From Lacihabitans sp. LS3-19 (GTDB lineage: Bacteria; Bacteroidota; Bacteroidia; Cytophagales; Spirosomataceae): a DNA stretch of 64,000 nucleotides. How positions within the stretch are numbered: the stretch's first letter is position 1; every line of letters starts with the position of its first letter. The notes beneath the pieces are model-generated. The model saw nothing but the letters and a program-made list of their open reading frames with translations, did not search any database and was not told the DNA's origin. The stretch is taken from positions 186,001-250,000 of the forward strand of contig NZ_RJUA01000002.1 of assembly GCF_024343575.1 (NCBI RefSeq). The letters run 5' to 3'. The position numbers were made by a program, and so were the translations under genes. Positions 25,016 through 34,853 of the stretch are shown one piece after another.

Positions 25016-28000
25016 ATGAAAAAAATCTACTTTATGATGCTCTTTGTAAGCCTAAGTGTACTCACTTTCGCACAGCAATTAAGCGTCACAGGAAAGGTAA
25101 CTGCTTCAGAGGATGGTTCAGTTATTCCAGGTGTTACGGTGGCAGTTTTAGGTACCAACCGAGGTACTGTAACTGATGCAAATGGTAGCTATAAAATAGA
25201 AGCCTCAAAAGGTTCTTCTTTAGTTTATTCATTTGTGGGGATGAATCCACAAACAATTGTAGTTGGTAGTCAATCAATTATCAATGTTACTTTGACTTTA
25301 GATGACGCAATGTTATCAGAAGTGGTTGTTACGGCTTTGGGAGTAAAAAGAGAGGAGAGATCTCTAGGCTATGCTGTTCAAGAAGTAAAAGGTGAAGGAC
25401 TTATAGAGGCAAGAGATGCCAATATAGTTAACTCGCTTCAAGGTAAGTTAGCAGGTGTACAAATCACAGGATCACCAGGTAACTTGGGTGGCTCTTCACG
25501 AATTATCTTAAGAGGTGTTAATTCAATCAATGGAAATAACCAACCTTTATTTGTAGTTGATGGTACGCCTATCGATAACTCTAACTATAACTCTTCAGGT
25601 ACGCAAACCGGTGGTGGTGGTACTGACTTTGGTAATGCTGCTCAAGATATCAATCCTGATGATATAGAGTCAATTTCGGTACTTAAAGGACCTTCAGCCT
25701 CTGCACTTTATGGATCAAGAGCCTCAAACGGTGTAATACTAATTACTACCAAAAAAGGAAAATCGAGAAAAGGTATTGGTGTTTCAGTAAATTCATCAAC
25801 AATGATTAACACTGTAGCTGTTTTGCCTAAATATCAAAATGAGTATGGTGGTGGATACAAACAAACTTTTGATACTTACCAAGGCGAGCCTATTGTAAAT
25901 TATGCCGCGGATGAAAGTTGGGGGCCTAAAATGGATGGAACTCCAGTACGACAATGGTATAGCTGGTTCCCTGATGATCCCAATTATGGAAAAATGACGC
26001 CGTTTGTTCCTAGTCCGAATAATATACGTGATTTCTATGAAACAGGAAATTTGTTGACAAATAGTGTAGCATTAAGCGGCGGAAATGATGCCACTCAGTT
26101 TAGAATGTCTTATTCTAATATGCACCAAAAAGGAACATTCCCTAATTCAAAATTAGACAGAAATACTTTGACTTTCTCTGGAAGTAGTAAACTTGGAAGC
26201 AAACTTACGGCTGGTATTAATGCATCTTATGTTAGAAATGACGGATTCGGTAGGCCTTCAACTGGATATAGCGATGAGCAAGGAAACGTGGCGACTAGTT
26301 TTAATCAGTGGTTTCAAAGACAGTTGAGCATGGATAATCTAAGGAATTATAAAACAGCAGACGGTTTAGATAGAACTTGGAATATCAAAAGTCCTACCAA
26401 TATTGACCCACTTTATTGGGAAAATCCGTATTGGGTATTATATGAATCTCCAACTGTTGACTCTCGTAACCGTATGTTCGGAAATATTAGTTTAGCTTAT
26501 GAGGTGGTTAAAGATTTAACAATCACAGCCTTTGCAAGAACTGATTTTTACACAGACAGAAGAGAGCAAAGAATAGCAACTAACTCTATTCCACAGGATT
26601 GGTATAAAGAAGAAGTTAGAGACAAAAGAGAGAATAATTATGAATTATTGGCTCAATACAAAAAAATGTTTGGTGATTTATCAATGAATCTGATAGGCGG
26701 TGGTAATATTCGTAAAGAAAATTATTACTTGAATTCTGTAAGTACTGCTGGAGGACTTAGTGTGCCTAACTATTTTAATATAGCTGCTTCGGTTGATAGA
26801 CCTGCAGTTTCTGATTATTTTGAAGAAAAACAAGTGAATTCAATTTACGGAAGTGCCAATTTCGGATATAAAGATATTGTATATCTTGATGCTTCATTAA
26901 GGAATGACGTTTCTTCAACTTTGCCTGCCGCTAATAACTCTTATGTTTATCCTTCACTTGGAGGAAGTTTTGTATTTGGAAGTTTATTAGAAAATACCAA
27001 ATTTTTATCGTTTGGTAAACTAAGAGCAGGTTGGGCAAAAGTGGGTAACGATACAAGCCCTTATCAGCTAAATAATATTTATGGTGCTGCTAACCCTTAC
27101 GGTTCTAATCCAGCATTCTATGTTCCAGGAACTATCAGAAATTCAAATCTTTTACCTGAGACTACTACTTCATGGGAAACTGGTTTAGATATGAGATTCT
27201 TAAACGGTAAGTTTGGTTTTGATTTGACTTATTATAAGAATACCACTATTGACCAAATTCTCGATATCGCTGTTTCTGGTACATCAGGTTATGATAGAGC
27301 TTATGTAAATGCTGGAAAAATGGAGAATAAAGGGATTGAATTACAGTTATTGTTCAACCCAATTAAAACAAAAGACTTTACATGGGATATGTCATTTAAC
27401 TATGCTAGAAACAGAAACAAAGTTGTTGAACTTGCGGAAGGCTTAGATAACTACTTGATTGCATCATGGGGACCTTCCGTTAATGCTAGAGTTGGAGAAC
27501 CATACGGAACTATTATTGCTGAAACTGTTAAGCGTGACGATCAAGGAAGAATGTTGGTTGGGTCAAACGGATACTATATTATTGAAAGAAATCAAGTTGC
27601 AGGAAAAGTTCTTGCTGATTATACAGGAGGTTTAGTTAATGATCTATCCTATAAAGGATTTACTCTTGGAGCTGTTGTTGACTTCCAAAAAGGCGGCGAT
27701 ATATATTCTGTAACTAATAGATATGGAACATACTCAGGTTTATTGGGTAACACAGTAGGGCTTAATGATAAAGGCGTACCTATGCGTGATCCTGTTTCAG
27801 CAGGCGGTGGTTTAAGGTCAATTGGTGTATTAGAGGATGGAACTGAAAATACCAAATATGTTGAAGCTCAAAACTATTGGGGTACTTTGAGAAATTATAG
27901 AGGTGAGTTTTTTGTATATGATGCAAGTTTCTTGAAATTACGTCAAGTTACTTTTGGATATAATATTCCATCTAAAGCTTTAACTAAAACTCCTTTCAAA

Positions 28001-28165
28001 AACGCCAAAGTGTCATTTGTTGGAAGGAACTTAGCTATCTTATTTAAGAATATTCCAAATGTTGACCCTGAGTCTGCTTTAGGTTCTGGCAATATTCAAG
28101 GATTTGAAAACGGTCAGCACCCTTCTACTAGATCAATGGGTGTTAATATCAGTTTTGGTCTATAA
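25016..28165 (+). CDS. SusC/RagA-family TonB-linked outer membrane protein, copy 1
   Basis: TonB-dependent outer-membrane channel of 1,049 residues that imports a ligand captured by its SusD partner. Signal peptide (ending VLTFAQ), a carboxypeptidase-like regulatory domain (about 22-105, SVTGKVTASEDGSVIPGVTV), plug domain (110-245; LRGVNSINGNNQPLFVVDGTP and SVLKGPSASALYGSRA), then the 22-strand barrel ending in GVNISFGL with the terminal aromatic/Leu pattern. susD follows after 29 bp, giving a pair. No glycoside hydrolase, sigma/anti-sigma pair or sulfatase is next to it, so the ligand is not indicated; peptides or small oligomers are possible. Confidence 0.93.
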   Translation: MKKIYFMMLFVSLSVLTFAQQLSVTGKVTASEDGSVIPGVTVAVLGTNRGTVTDANGSYKIEASKGSSLVYSFVGMNPQTIVVGSQSIINVTLTLDDAMLSEVVVTALGVKREERSLGYAVQEVKGEGLIEARDANIVNSLQGKLAGVQITGSPGNLGGSSRIILRGVNSINGNNQPLFVVDGTPIDNSNYNSSGTQTGGGGTDFGNAAQDINPDDIESISVLKGPSASALYGSRASNGVILITTKKGKSRKGIGVSVNSSTMINTVAVLPKYQNEYGGGYKQTFDTYQGEPIVNYAADESWGPKMDGTPVRQWYSWFPDDPNYGKMTPFVPSPNNIRDFYETGNLLTNSVALSGGNDATQFRMSYSNMHQKGTFPNSKLDRNTLTFSGSSKLGSKLTAGINASYVRNDGFGRPSTGYSDEQGNVATSFNQWFQRQLSMDNLRNYKTADGLDRTWNIKSPTNIDPLYWENPYWVLYESPTVDSRNRMFGNISLAYEVVKDLTITAFARTDFYTDRREQRIATNSIPQDWYKEEVRDKRENNYELLAQYKKMFGDLSMNLIGGGNIRKENYYLNSVSTAGGLSVPNYFNIAASVDRPAVSDYFEEKQVNSIYGSANFGYKDIVYLDASLRNDVSSTLPAANNSYVYPSLGGSFVFGSLLENTKFLSFGKLRAGWAKVGNDTSPYQLNNIYGAANPYGSNPAFYVPGTIRNSNLLPETTTSWETGLDMRFLNGKFGFDLTYYKNTTIDQILDIAVSGTSGYDRAYVNAGKMENKGIELQLLFNPIKTKDFTWDMSFNYARNRNKVVELAEGLDNYLIASWGPSVNARVGEPYGTIIAETVKRDDQGRMLVGSNGYYIIERNQVAGKVLADYTGGLVNDLSYKGFTLGAVVDFQKGGDIYSVTNRYGTYSGLLGNTVGLNDKGVPMRDPVSAGGGLRSIGVLEDGTENTKYVEAQNYWGTLRNYRGEFFVYDASFLKLRQVTFGYNIPSKALTKTPFKNAKVSFVGRNLAILFKNIPNVDPESALGSGNIQGFENGQHPSTRSMGVNISFGL

Positions 28166-28194
28166 TTTCTTTATAATTTAAATTGAATAGTAAA

Positions 28195-29628
28195 ATGAAA
28201 TATAATTTTTTAAAATTTAAAGCTGCAATGCTTTTGGTTTTACCTCTTTTGATTCTTACTTCTTCTTGTGAGAATTTTGAAGAGATGAATATCGATCCTA
28301 ATAATGTGAGTACCGTACCTTCTTCTTATGTATTTACAAATACCATGAGAGGCTTAAGAGGACAAGTAGCTCAAACAACGGGTATGTTATATGCACAGCA
28401 TTGGGCTGAAACTCAGTATACTGAAACTTCGAGATATGAAACTCCTGAGTTAAGTTTTTATGGGTTTTATGCCAATCTTGCTGACTTAGATGTTGTAATT
28501 AAGCTTAATACAGATGAGGCTACAAAAGGTACAATATCTGCCTCTGGTTCTAATGCCAACCAGATAGCTGTTGCTAGAATCTTAAAAGCATGGGCTTATC
28601 AAAAAATGACAGACGTTTGGGGAGATATTCCTTATACTGAGGCTTTGAAAGGAAATGAAAATTTCCAGCCTGTTTATGATACTCAAGAGTCTATCTATAA
28701 GAGTCTTGTAACGGAGCTTCAAGAATCTGCTAGCCAAATTCAGGTTTCAGAGAAAGGAGTAGTTGGGGATATTATTTATAATGGTGATATGGCTATGTGG
28801 AAAAAGTTTGCTAACTCTTTGTTGCTTAGAGTTGGTATGAGAATGTCAGAGGTTGATGCTGCAGCGGCAAAAGCTGCCGTAACTTCAGCATTAGCTGGTG
28901 GCGTATTGACTTCAAACGATGAAAATGCTACCTATAAGCATTTGTCTGATGCAAATAACTGGAATCCTTACTATGATCATTTCTTAACAAGAACGGATTA
29001 TGCGATTAGTAATACTTTGACAGATAAGATGTTAGCGAAAAATGACCCAAGATTGCCAGTTTTTGCGGATCCTGCTCCAGCTCCTTTGGATAAAGCTGCA
29101 ACTTATGTGGGTATGCCATATGGTGTAAACAATACCATAGCTGGAAGCATTACCAACGATGAAATTTCATTCCCGGGTATTGCTGTAAGATCTGCAAAAT
29201 CACTTTATTATTATATGACTTACAGCGAAGTGTTGTTTAATCAAGCGGAAGCTGCGGCCCGCGGTTGGACTTCTGGTGATGCTGAAGCGTTGTTTAAATC
29301 TGCTATTTCTGCCTCTATGGAGCAATGGGGAGTTGACGGTACTGCTTATTTAGCTGCCGCAACCTATGATGCAACAAATTGGAAAAAGTCTATTGGTGAA
29401 GAGAAGTGGGTTTCTTTATATACACAAGGCCAAGAGGCTTGGAATGAATGGAAAAGGTTAGATTATCCTGTATTACAAAGAGCTCCAAATGCTACCCTTG
29501 ATAGAGAAATTCCTAGAAGACGTGGATATACCTCATCTGAGTTTCAGCTTAATAAGGTTAACTACGAAGCTGCATTAGCTCGTCAAGGTCCTGATGAAAT
29601 GGAAACTAAAACTTGGTGGGATAAGTAA
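28195..29628 (+). CDS. SusD/RagB-family lipoprotein, copy 1
   Basis: Surface-exposed ligand-binding lipoprotein, 477 residues from the ATG at 28195 (an in-frame TTG four codons upstream is less likely). The lipobox LTSSC places the lipidated cysteine near residue 25, after a clear hydrophobic stretch. Motifs of the short SusD_2 group: MNIDPNN at the mature start, AWAYQKMTDVWGDIPYTEA, a TPR-like helical core, and the C-terminal EIPRRRGYTSSEF and MMETKTWWDK-type end. It forms a lid over the barrel of the preceding gene, is cotranscribed with it and is followed by a terminator. Confidence 0.92.
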   Translation: MKYNFLKFKAAMLLVLPLLILTSSCENFEEMNIDPNNVSTVPSSYVFTNTMRGLRGQVAQTTGMLYAQHWAETQYTETSRYETPELSFYGFYANLADLDVVIKLNTDEATKGTISASGSNANQIAVARILKAWAYQKMTDVWGDIPYTEALKGNENFQPVYDTQESIYKSLVTELQESASQIQVSEKGVVGDIIYNGDMAMWKKFANSLLLRVGMRMSEVDAAAAKAAVTSALAGGVLTSNDENATYKHLSDANNWNPYYDHFLTRTDYAISNTLTDKMLAKNDPRLPVFADPAPAPLDKAATYVGMPYGVNNTIAGSITNDEISFPGIAVRSAKSLYYYMTYSEVLFNQAEAAARGWTSGDAEALFKSAISASMEQWGVDGTAYLAAATYDATNWKKSIGEEKWVSLYTQGQEAWNEWKRLDYPVLQRAPNATLDREIPRRRGYTSSEFQLNKVNYEAALARQGPDEMETKTWWDK

Positions 29629-30048
29629 GTAATTATTAGTTTATTTATTGAAAAAGGTCGCTTCGAAAGAAGCGGCCTTTTTTGTTTTATTGATTTTGAA
29701 TTCAAGGCTGTTTTAGGTATATAATATTTTTAATAATTCTCTTTTTAAATAACCTTAGAATGACTCTCATTCTTATTAAAAGCTAAAAAAAGGGATAAGT
29801 ATTATTTGATTTTATAAAATATAATTTTGTATATATGATTTTTATAAAATATCCTCAAAGTTTTTTTCTTAGAAAAAATAGATTACATAAAAAAAAATTA
29901 TAATTTTTATTAATTTTTTTTATAATGTATAGGATTTTATTAACAATTTATTAACATTTTTTAACAAAAATTATAACATTTAATTTGAATTTGAGATTTG
30001 GAAATAAATTCGAATTTTAATTTTTAAAAAACTTTAATAACAGACTTT
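29629..30048. other. 420-bp intergenic region between the two susCD pairs
   Basis: No gene. It holds the terminator at 29651-29683, then about 350 bp of extreme AT content. Inside are an imperfect inverted repeat (29883-29931, A/T tracts flanked by TTACAT and ATGTAT), several TTAACA repeats (29940-29975) and a weak promoter-like pair TTTG (29984-29987) and TAAATTCG (30005-30012) with a spacing of 17 bp, shorter than the usual 19-21. The region ends in a leader identical to that of the first susC. Confidence 0.5.
29651..29683 (+). terminator. Rho-independent terminator after susD copy 1
   Basis: Stem AAAAAGGTCGCTTC / GAAGCGGCCTTTTT with one G-T pair and a GAAA tetraloop, followed by T residues. 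It lies 23 bp after the susD stop. Confidence 0.88.
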
Positions 30049-33000
30049 ATGAAAAAAATTCTACTCGTCAGTTTTCTGATGATTTGGGTTGTGCAGTCCT
30101 TTGCTCAATCTGTAAATGTGTCAGGTCGTATCACTTCTAGTGACGACAAATCAGCCCTTCCAGGTGTAAGCGTTGCAGTAAAAGGCACCTCTAAAGGTGT
30201 TACTACAGACGCCGATGGCAATTACAAAATTACGGCCTCAAAAGGCGATGTTTTGCTGTTCAGTTTTATTGGTTTTACTAGCCAAAGTGTCACAGTTGGG
30301 AGTCAGAACGTTATTAATTTGGCTTTAAAAACTGATGCTTCTCAATTAGAAGAGGTTGTGGTAACTGCACAAGGTATTCGTAAAAACGTAAGGGAAATCG
30401 GTTACGCTTATTCTAAAGTTGTTACAGAAGATGTTACCGTTGGGCGTTCGCCACAATTGGCTCAGGCACTTTCTGGCAAAGTAACAGGTTTGGCTGTTTA
30501 CAATGTTAACAACTCTGTAGACCCAGCAGTAAAAGTGGTTTTGCGAGGATTTAGATCTTTAACAGGAAACAACGAAGCCTTGGTTGTATTGAATGGTATG
30601 CAAACAACTTCAACTGTTTTGGCTCTAATCAACCCTAACGACATCGAAAGCGTATCTATCCTAAAAGGTGGTCAAGCAGCAACGTTGTACGGTTCTGCTG
30701 GTATCAATGGTGCAATCGTAATTACTACAAAAACAGGCACTAAGGGCAAATTGAAAGTTCAATATTCTAATAGTACTAACTTTGAGAACATTAGCTTTTT
30801 GCCAGATTTTCAAGATAAATATGGTTCAGGATCTCACTATTATCAGTCTTTTGGATCTGCAGGATACAGTACTGACTACAAAGTTAGAATGGCTGGAAAC
30901 TGGAGACCTTATGAGAATCAACAATATGGTGATGCGTTTGATGGTTCTACTAGATTACAAGGTAGAGTTGCCGAAGACGGAAGTAAATTAGTGATTCCTT
31001 ATGCTCCTATTGCTGGAATAAGAAGAAAAACTTTTGATACTGGTGTTTCTACTAACAACCAAGCGAGTTTTCAAGGTGGTGATGAAACAAGTTCATTTTA
31101 TATGTCAATTGAAAATCAATTGGTTCACGGTGTGGTACCAGGCGATAAAAGTGATAGAACTGGTGTGAGAATTTCAGGTACAAAAGAATATGGTAAATTA
31201 ACTGCAGGATTTAATGGAAATTATACGCAAGCTATCTACGATAGAACTTCTGGTAATTTCTACAATGAGGTTTTAAACCAACCTGCTAATATTCCATTAA
31301 ATGAGCTAAGAGATTGGAGAAATAACCCATTAGCAAGTCCAAATGGATATTACAATGATTATCTTAATAACCCTTATTTCATTGCTGGAAATAACAGAAT
31401 GAACTACAAAGATGCAAACTTATCAGGAAATATGAGCTTGACACATAGAACTACGAGCTGGCTGCAATTTACTGAGCGTTTGGGTATTATGAACAACTCT
31501 AGAACTGGAAAAAATACGACTGGACAATTTTTGTATTCTGACTGGGCAAAAAATAGTGCCAACATAATTGAGCCATGGACCCATGATGACGACTATGATG
31601 GTATTTATCGTGCTATTACAAACGTTTTAGGTTCAGTTTCTGATTATTCTTCAACAGAAAACGTTCTTAATAGTGAATTTCAGGCTCAGTTAACTAAAGA
31701 TTTCAGCACAGTTAAAAATCGTTTGATTCTTGGTTATAGTATTTATCAGAGATATACTAAAGACATTGCAATTGGGTCTAGCTCATTGGTAGTTCCTGAT
31801 ATCTACAACGTATCTAACCGTCAAGGAGAACTAACTGGAGGTGAGTCAAATACAATGGAAAGAAAACTAGGTTACTATGCTGACTTAACTTCTAACTATA
31901 AAAACTGGTTGATTTTTAACGGTACTTTCCGTTATGACCAAACTTCTAGATTCTACAAACCAAATCGTGCTAAGAGTTTTTATTCTTATCCTTATTATGG
32001 TGCTGCGTTGTCTTTTGTTGCTACAGATGCGATTCCTGGCTTGAAGAGCAATGTTATTAATTTCATGAAGATTCGTGCCAATATCAACAAGAATGCAAAT
32101 GATAACATCCCTTTGTACGGCCTAGATTTAGCTTATACAAATGGTGCAAATTTCCCTTATGGAAATACAGTAGGTCTTTCTGTTGGAAATGTATTGCCTG
32201 ATGCAAACCTTAAGCCTGAGCAAGTATATTCCAAAGAAATAGGTGGAGAATTCCAATTGTTTCATGATAGAGTAAACTTGGATGTTACTGCTTATACTCA
32301 AACTTCTAAAGGTCAAGTTATCACAGTAAAAGTTCCAAATACAACTGGTTTTAACAACCTTTTGATAAATGTTGGTGAGACTAAAAACTGGGGATATGAA
32401 GCTGAATTGAAGTATTTATTATTCAGAAAACAAAAGATTAGCTGGGATATGTCATTCAGATATTCTTACAACGACAACAAAGTGGTTGATCTATATCCCG
32501 GAATTAATGAATTCCAATATGGTGGTTATTCTTATGCAAATACCAACGTAATCAAAGGAGAAAGATTTCCGATGTTGAAAACTGACGGTTACCAATATGC
32601 ACCAGATGGATCTGGAATGGTATTGGTAAATCCAACTACTGGATATCCATTAAGACAAACTACTTTGTCTACTAGAGGTGGTACATTGCCTCGTCATATT
32701 ATGGGCTTAGGATCTAAGTTTGTTTATGGTCAATTTGGATTCACGTTTAACTTCGAATATCGTGGAGGAAATTATATGTTTAGTGATTTGGGTCGTCAAA
32801 TGACATTTACAGGTGCAGGCGGTTGGACCTCAAATCGTGAGCCTCAAATATTCCCAAATTCTGCTATTTTAAATTCTGATGGTAAGACAGTTACACCTAA
32901 TACTTCTCTTTATGTACGTGAAGCAGAATATGCTCTTTGGGTTGATAATTATCGTTTGATTTCTGAGAATTTTGTTAACAAAGCTTGGTTTATTAAACTT

Positions 33001-33234
33001 AGAGATATCAATTTGTCTTATGCTATTCCATCTGCAATTTTGGAAAAAACAAAAGTATTTTCTGGTGCTAGTATTGCAGCATATGGTAGAAACCTATTGA
33101 CAATTGTTGATAAGAAAAACTACTATACGGATCCTGAGTATAGCTACACTACTGGAAATGGTTTAGGTATCAACAATACTTCTCAAACTCCTCCAGTTCG
33201 TCAGTATGGTGTAAATCTAAACTTGGTATTTTAA
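30049..33234 (+). CDS. SusC/RagA-family TonB-linked outer membrane protein, copy 2
   Basis: A 1,061-residue outer-membrane importer: signal peptide (ending VQSFAQ), regulatory domain (about 22-105, VSGRITSSDDKSALPGVSV), plug (115-240; LRGFRSLTGNNEALVVLNG, SILKGGQAATLYGSAG, IVITTKTG) and barrel ending in YGVNLNLVF. It is a paralogue of the first susC but diverged in the barrel, implying another ligand. Its first 22 nt around the start codon are identical with those of copy 1 (leader TAACAGACTTT plus ATGAAAAAAAT). Its susD follows after 20 bp. Confidence 0.93.
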   Translation: MKKILLVSFLMIWVVQSFAQSVNVSGRITSSDDKSALPGVSVAVKGTSKGVTTDADGNYKITASKGDVLLFSFIGFTSQSVTVGSQNVINLALKTDASQLEEVVVTAQGIRKNVREIGYAYSKVVTEDVTVGRSPQLAQALSGKVTGLAVYNVNNSVDPAVKVVLRGFRSLTGNNEALVVLNGMQTTSTVLALINPNDIESVSILKGGQAATLYGSAGINGAIVITTKTGTKGKLKVQYSNSTNFENISFLPDFQDKYGSGSHYYQSFGSAGYSTDYKVRMAGNWRPYENQQYGDAFDGSTRLQGRVAEDGSKLVIPYAPIAGIRRKTFDTGVSTNNQASFQGGDETSSFYMSIENQLVHGVVPGDKSDRTGVRISGTKEYGKLTAGFNGNYTQAIYDRTSGNFYNEVLNQPANIPLNELRDWRNNPLASPNGYYNDYLNNPYFIAGNNRMNYKDANLSGNMSLTHRTTSWLQFTERLGIMNNSRTGKNTTGQFLYSDWAKNSANIIEPWTHDDDYDGIYRAITNVLGSVSDYSSTENVLNSEFQAQLTKDFSTVKNRLILGYSIYQRYTKDIAIGSSSLVVPDIYNVSNRQGELTGGESNTMERKLGYYADLTSNYKNWLIFNGTFRYDQTSRFYKPNRAKSFYSYPYYGAALSFVATDAIPGLKSNVINFMKIRANINKNANDNIPLYGLDLAYTNGANFPYGNTVGLSVGNVLPDANLKPEQVYSKEIGGEFQLFHDRVNLDVTAYTQTSKGQVITVKVPNTTGFNNLLINVGETKNWGYEAELKYLLFRKQKISWDMSFRYSYNDNKVVDLYPGINEFQYGGYSYANTNVIKGERFPMLKTDGYQYAPDGSGMVLVNPTTGYPLRQTTLSTRGGTLPRHIMGLGSKFVYGQFGFTFNFEYRGGNYMFSDLGRQMTFTGAGGWTSNREPQIFPNSAILNSDGKTVTPNTSLYVREAEYALWVDNYRLISENFVNKAWFIKLRDINLSYAIPSAILEKTKVFSGASIAAYGRNLLTIVDKKNYYTDPEYSYTTGNGLGINNTSQTPPVRQYGVNLNLVF

Positions 33235-33254
33235 TTAAATTAAAATTTAAGACA

Positions 33255-34781
33255 ATGAAAATAAAATCAATATTAATTACTGCTTTGGTCGCAGTTTTAG
33301 GAACAAGCTGTACTGAATCTTTTTTAGATATCAATACAAACCCTAATTCACTTCCAACAGCCTCTCCGAGCTTTGTTTTTACAAATGCTTTAAATACCTC
33401 CGCTGCTAATATGGTTTCTCCCAATGAAATCGGATCTTATTGGTCAGGACAATGGACGCAGTCTAACGGTTATATCATTTCAACTACAACTTTTGCTTAT
33501 AATTTCACCAATGGTGATTTTAACTATTGGGATGGATATTATGATAACCTTAATGATTATCAATTCGTAATAGATAACGCAGATTCTTATAACCAAAAGT
33601 ATCTTTCAGGTCCTGCTAAAATAATGAAATCTTTGTTGTACCAGCAGTTGGTTGATATGTACGGGAGTATTCCTTACTCTGATGCATTAAAAGGAGTGGC
33701 TTCTTTGGCTCCTAAATTTGATGATCAAAAAGCAGTATATGAAGATTTAATTAAAACCCTTGATGAAGCAATTGTGGAAACAAAAGCTAACACTTTTGCT
33801 AGTTCTTTCGCAAATGCAGATTTGGTGTTCAAAGGAAATACTTCAAAATGGGTTAAGTTTGCCAATGGTCTGAAAATGAGAATCTTAATGCGTCAAGCCA
33901 AAGTAAGTGGAAAAGATTCTTATATTAAAACAGAGATTAACAAAATTGTTTCTGAAGGTTCTGGATTTTTAACTTCTGAAGAAGTAGGTTCTGGTGGAAA
34001 TGGTTTCTATTTGGCAACTGCCGGTAAGTTAAATCCAGTATATGATCGTTGGGGATATGATGCTAATGGAGCAAAAAGAGCCTTGAATAATTATCCAAGA
34101 TTAACCCAATATCTGGTAAACTCTATGAAAGCCTCTGGTGACACTGTCAGATTAAAAAGAATTGGATATGCTATTGGTGGTGAAAGTTCTACTCCTGGAG
34201 TTAGTGCTAAAGCTGAAGTTGCGGCTAATTATGTTGGTGCACCTTTTGGTACAAGCTCAGGGTTTTTGCCAGCTAGCTGTAGTGCGATTGGACCTAGTCT
34301 TTTAGTGAAAGGAGAATACAACAGACCATATATTTTGATGACGGCTGCTGAGGTTTTATTAAACTTGGCTGAAGCTAAAGAAAGATACGGCTCTGGTGTA
34401 AATTTAACAGGTTCTGCCCAAGAGTATTTCGAAGAAGGTATCAAGCAATCTTATAGAGCCTTAGGTGCAAGTTCAACAGCATCAGCAAATTTTATTGGAA
34501 GTGGTGTTCAAAATTATGACTATGCAGCTACAACTAATAAATTAGATGCAATTGCAATTCAAAAATGGCTAGCACTTTGTAATTTTAACGGTCTAGATGC
34601 TTGGAGTGAATACAGAAAAACTGGCTTGCCTGTAACTCCTCAAAGTATCCAGGTGCCTGATACCAAGCGTCCAATTAGATTCTATTATCCAAATACTGAA
34701 TCAGGTTCGAATGCTGAAAACGTTACGGCCCAAGGAACTATTGACGTTTTTGCTACTAGACTTTTCTGGGATGTAGATTAA
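33255..34781 (+). CDS. SusD/RagB-family lipoprotein, copy 2
   Basis: A 508-residue lipoprotein with lipobox VLGTSC (Cys at residue 19) and the mature start TESFLDINTNPN. Helical SusD core motifs: QQLVDMYGSIPYSDALKG, FKGNTSKWVKFANGLKMR, LMTAAEVLLNLAEAK. It is the partner of the preceding barrel, in the same transcript, and closes with a terminator shared by the convergent beta-barrel gene. As with pair 1, nothing near identifies the ligand. Confidence 0.92.
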   Translation: MKIKSILITALVAVLGTSCTESFLDINTNPNSLPTASPSFVFTNALNTSAANMVSPNEIGSYWSGQWTQSNGYIISTTTFAYNFTNGDFNYWDGYYDNLNDYQFVIDNADSYNQKYLSGPAKIMKSLLYQQLVDMYGSIPYSDALKGVASLAPKFDDQKAVYEDLIKTLDEAIVETKANTFASSFANADLVFKGNTSKWVKFANGLKMRILMRQAKVSGKDSYIKTEINKIVSEGSGFLTSEEVGSGGNGFYLATAGKLNPVYDRWGYDANGAKRALNNYPRLTQYLVNSMKASGDTVRLKRIGYAIGGESSTPGVSAKAEVAANYVGAPFGTSSGFLPASCSAIGPSLLVKGEYNRPYILMTAAEVLLNLAEAKERYGSGVNLTGSAQEYFEEGIKQSYRALGASSTASANFIGSGVQNYDYAATTNKLDAIAIQKWLALCNFNGLDAWSEYRKTGLPVTPQSIQVPDTKRPIRFYYPNTESGSNAENVTAQGTIDVFATRLFWDVD

Positions 34782-34805
34782 GTTTTTAACTTTTGGGATT
34801 TAATA

Positions 34806-34837
34806 AAAAAGGTCGCTTCTTCCGAGGCGACCTTTTT
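34806..34837. terminator. Bidirectional terminator between susD copy 2 and the beta-barrel gene
   Basis: Stem AAAAAGGTCGCTTC / GAGGCGACCTTTTT around TTCC, with A-run and T-run on the two sides, so it can serve both converging genes. Its left arm is the same 14 nt as in the terminator of susD copy 1. Confidence 0.85.
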
Positions 34838-34853
34838 CTATAGCTAAAAAATT

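Noticed and set aside
29984-30012. A promoter for susC copy 2 (TTTG and TAAATTCG).
   Set aside because: Spacing is 17 bp and the -7 box has a C in place of T, so I only mention it in the intergenic entry and do not call it.
33170-33424. Minus-strand open frame across the junction of susC copy 2 and susD copy 2.
   Set aside because: It overlaps two well-supported genes in antisense and has no recognisable motif.
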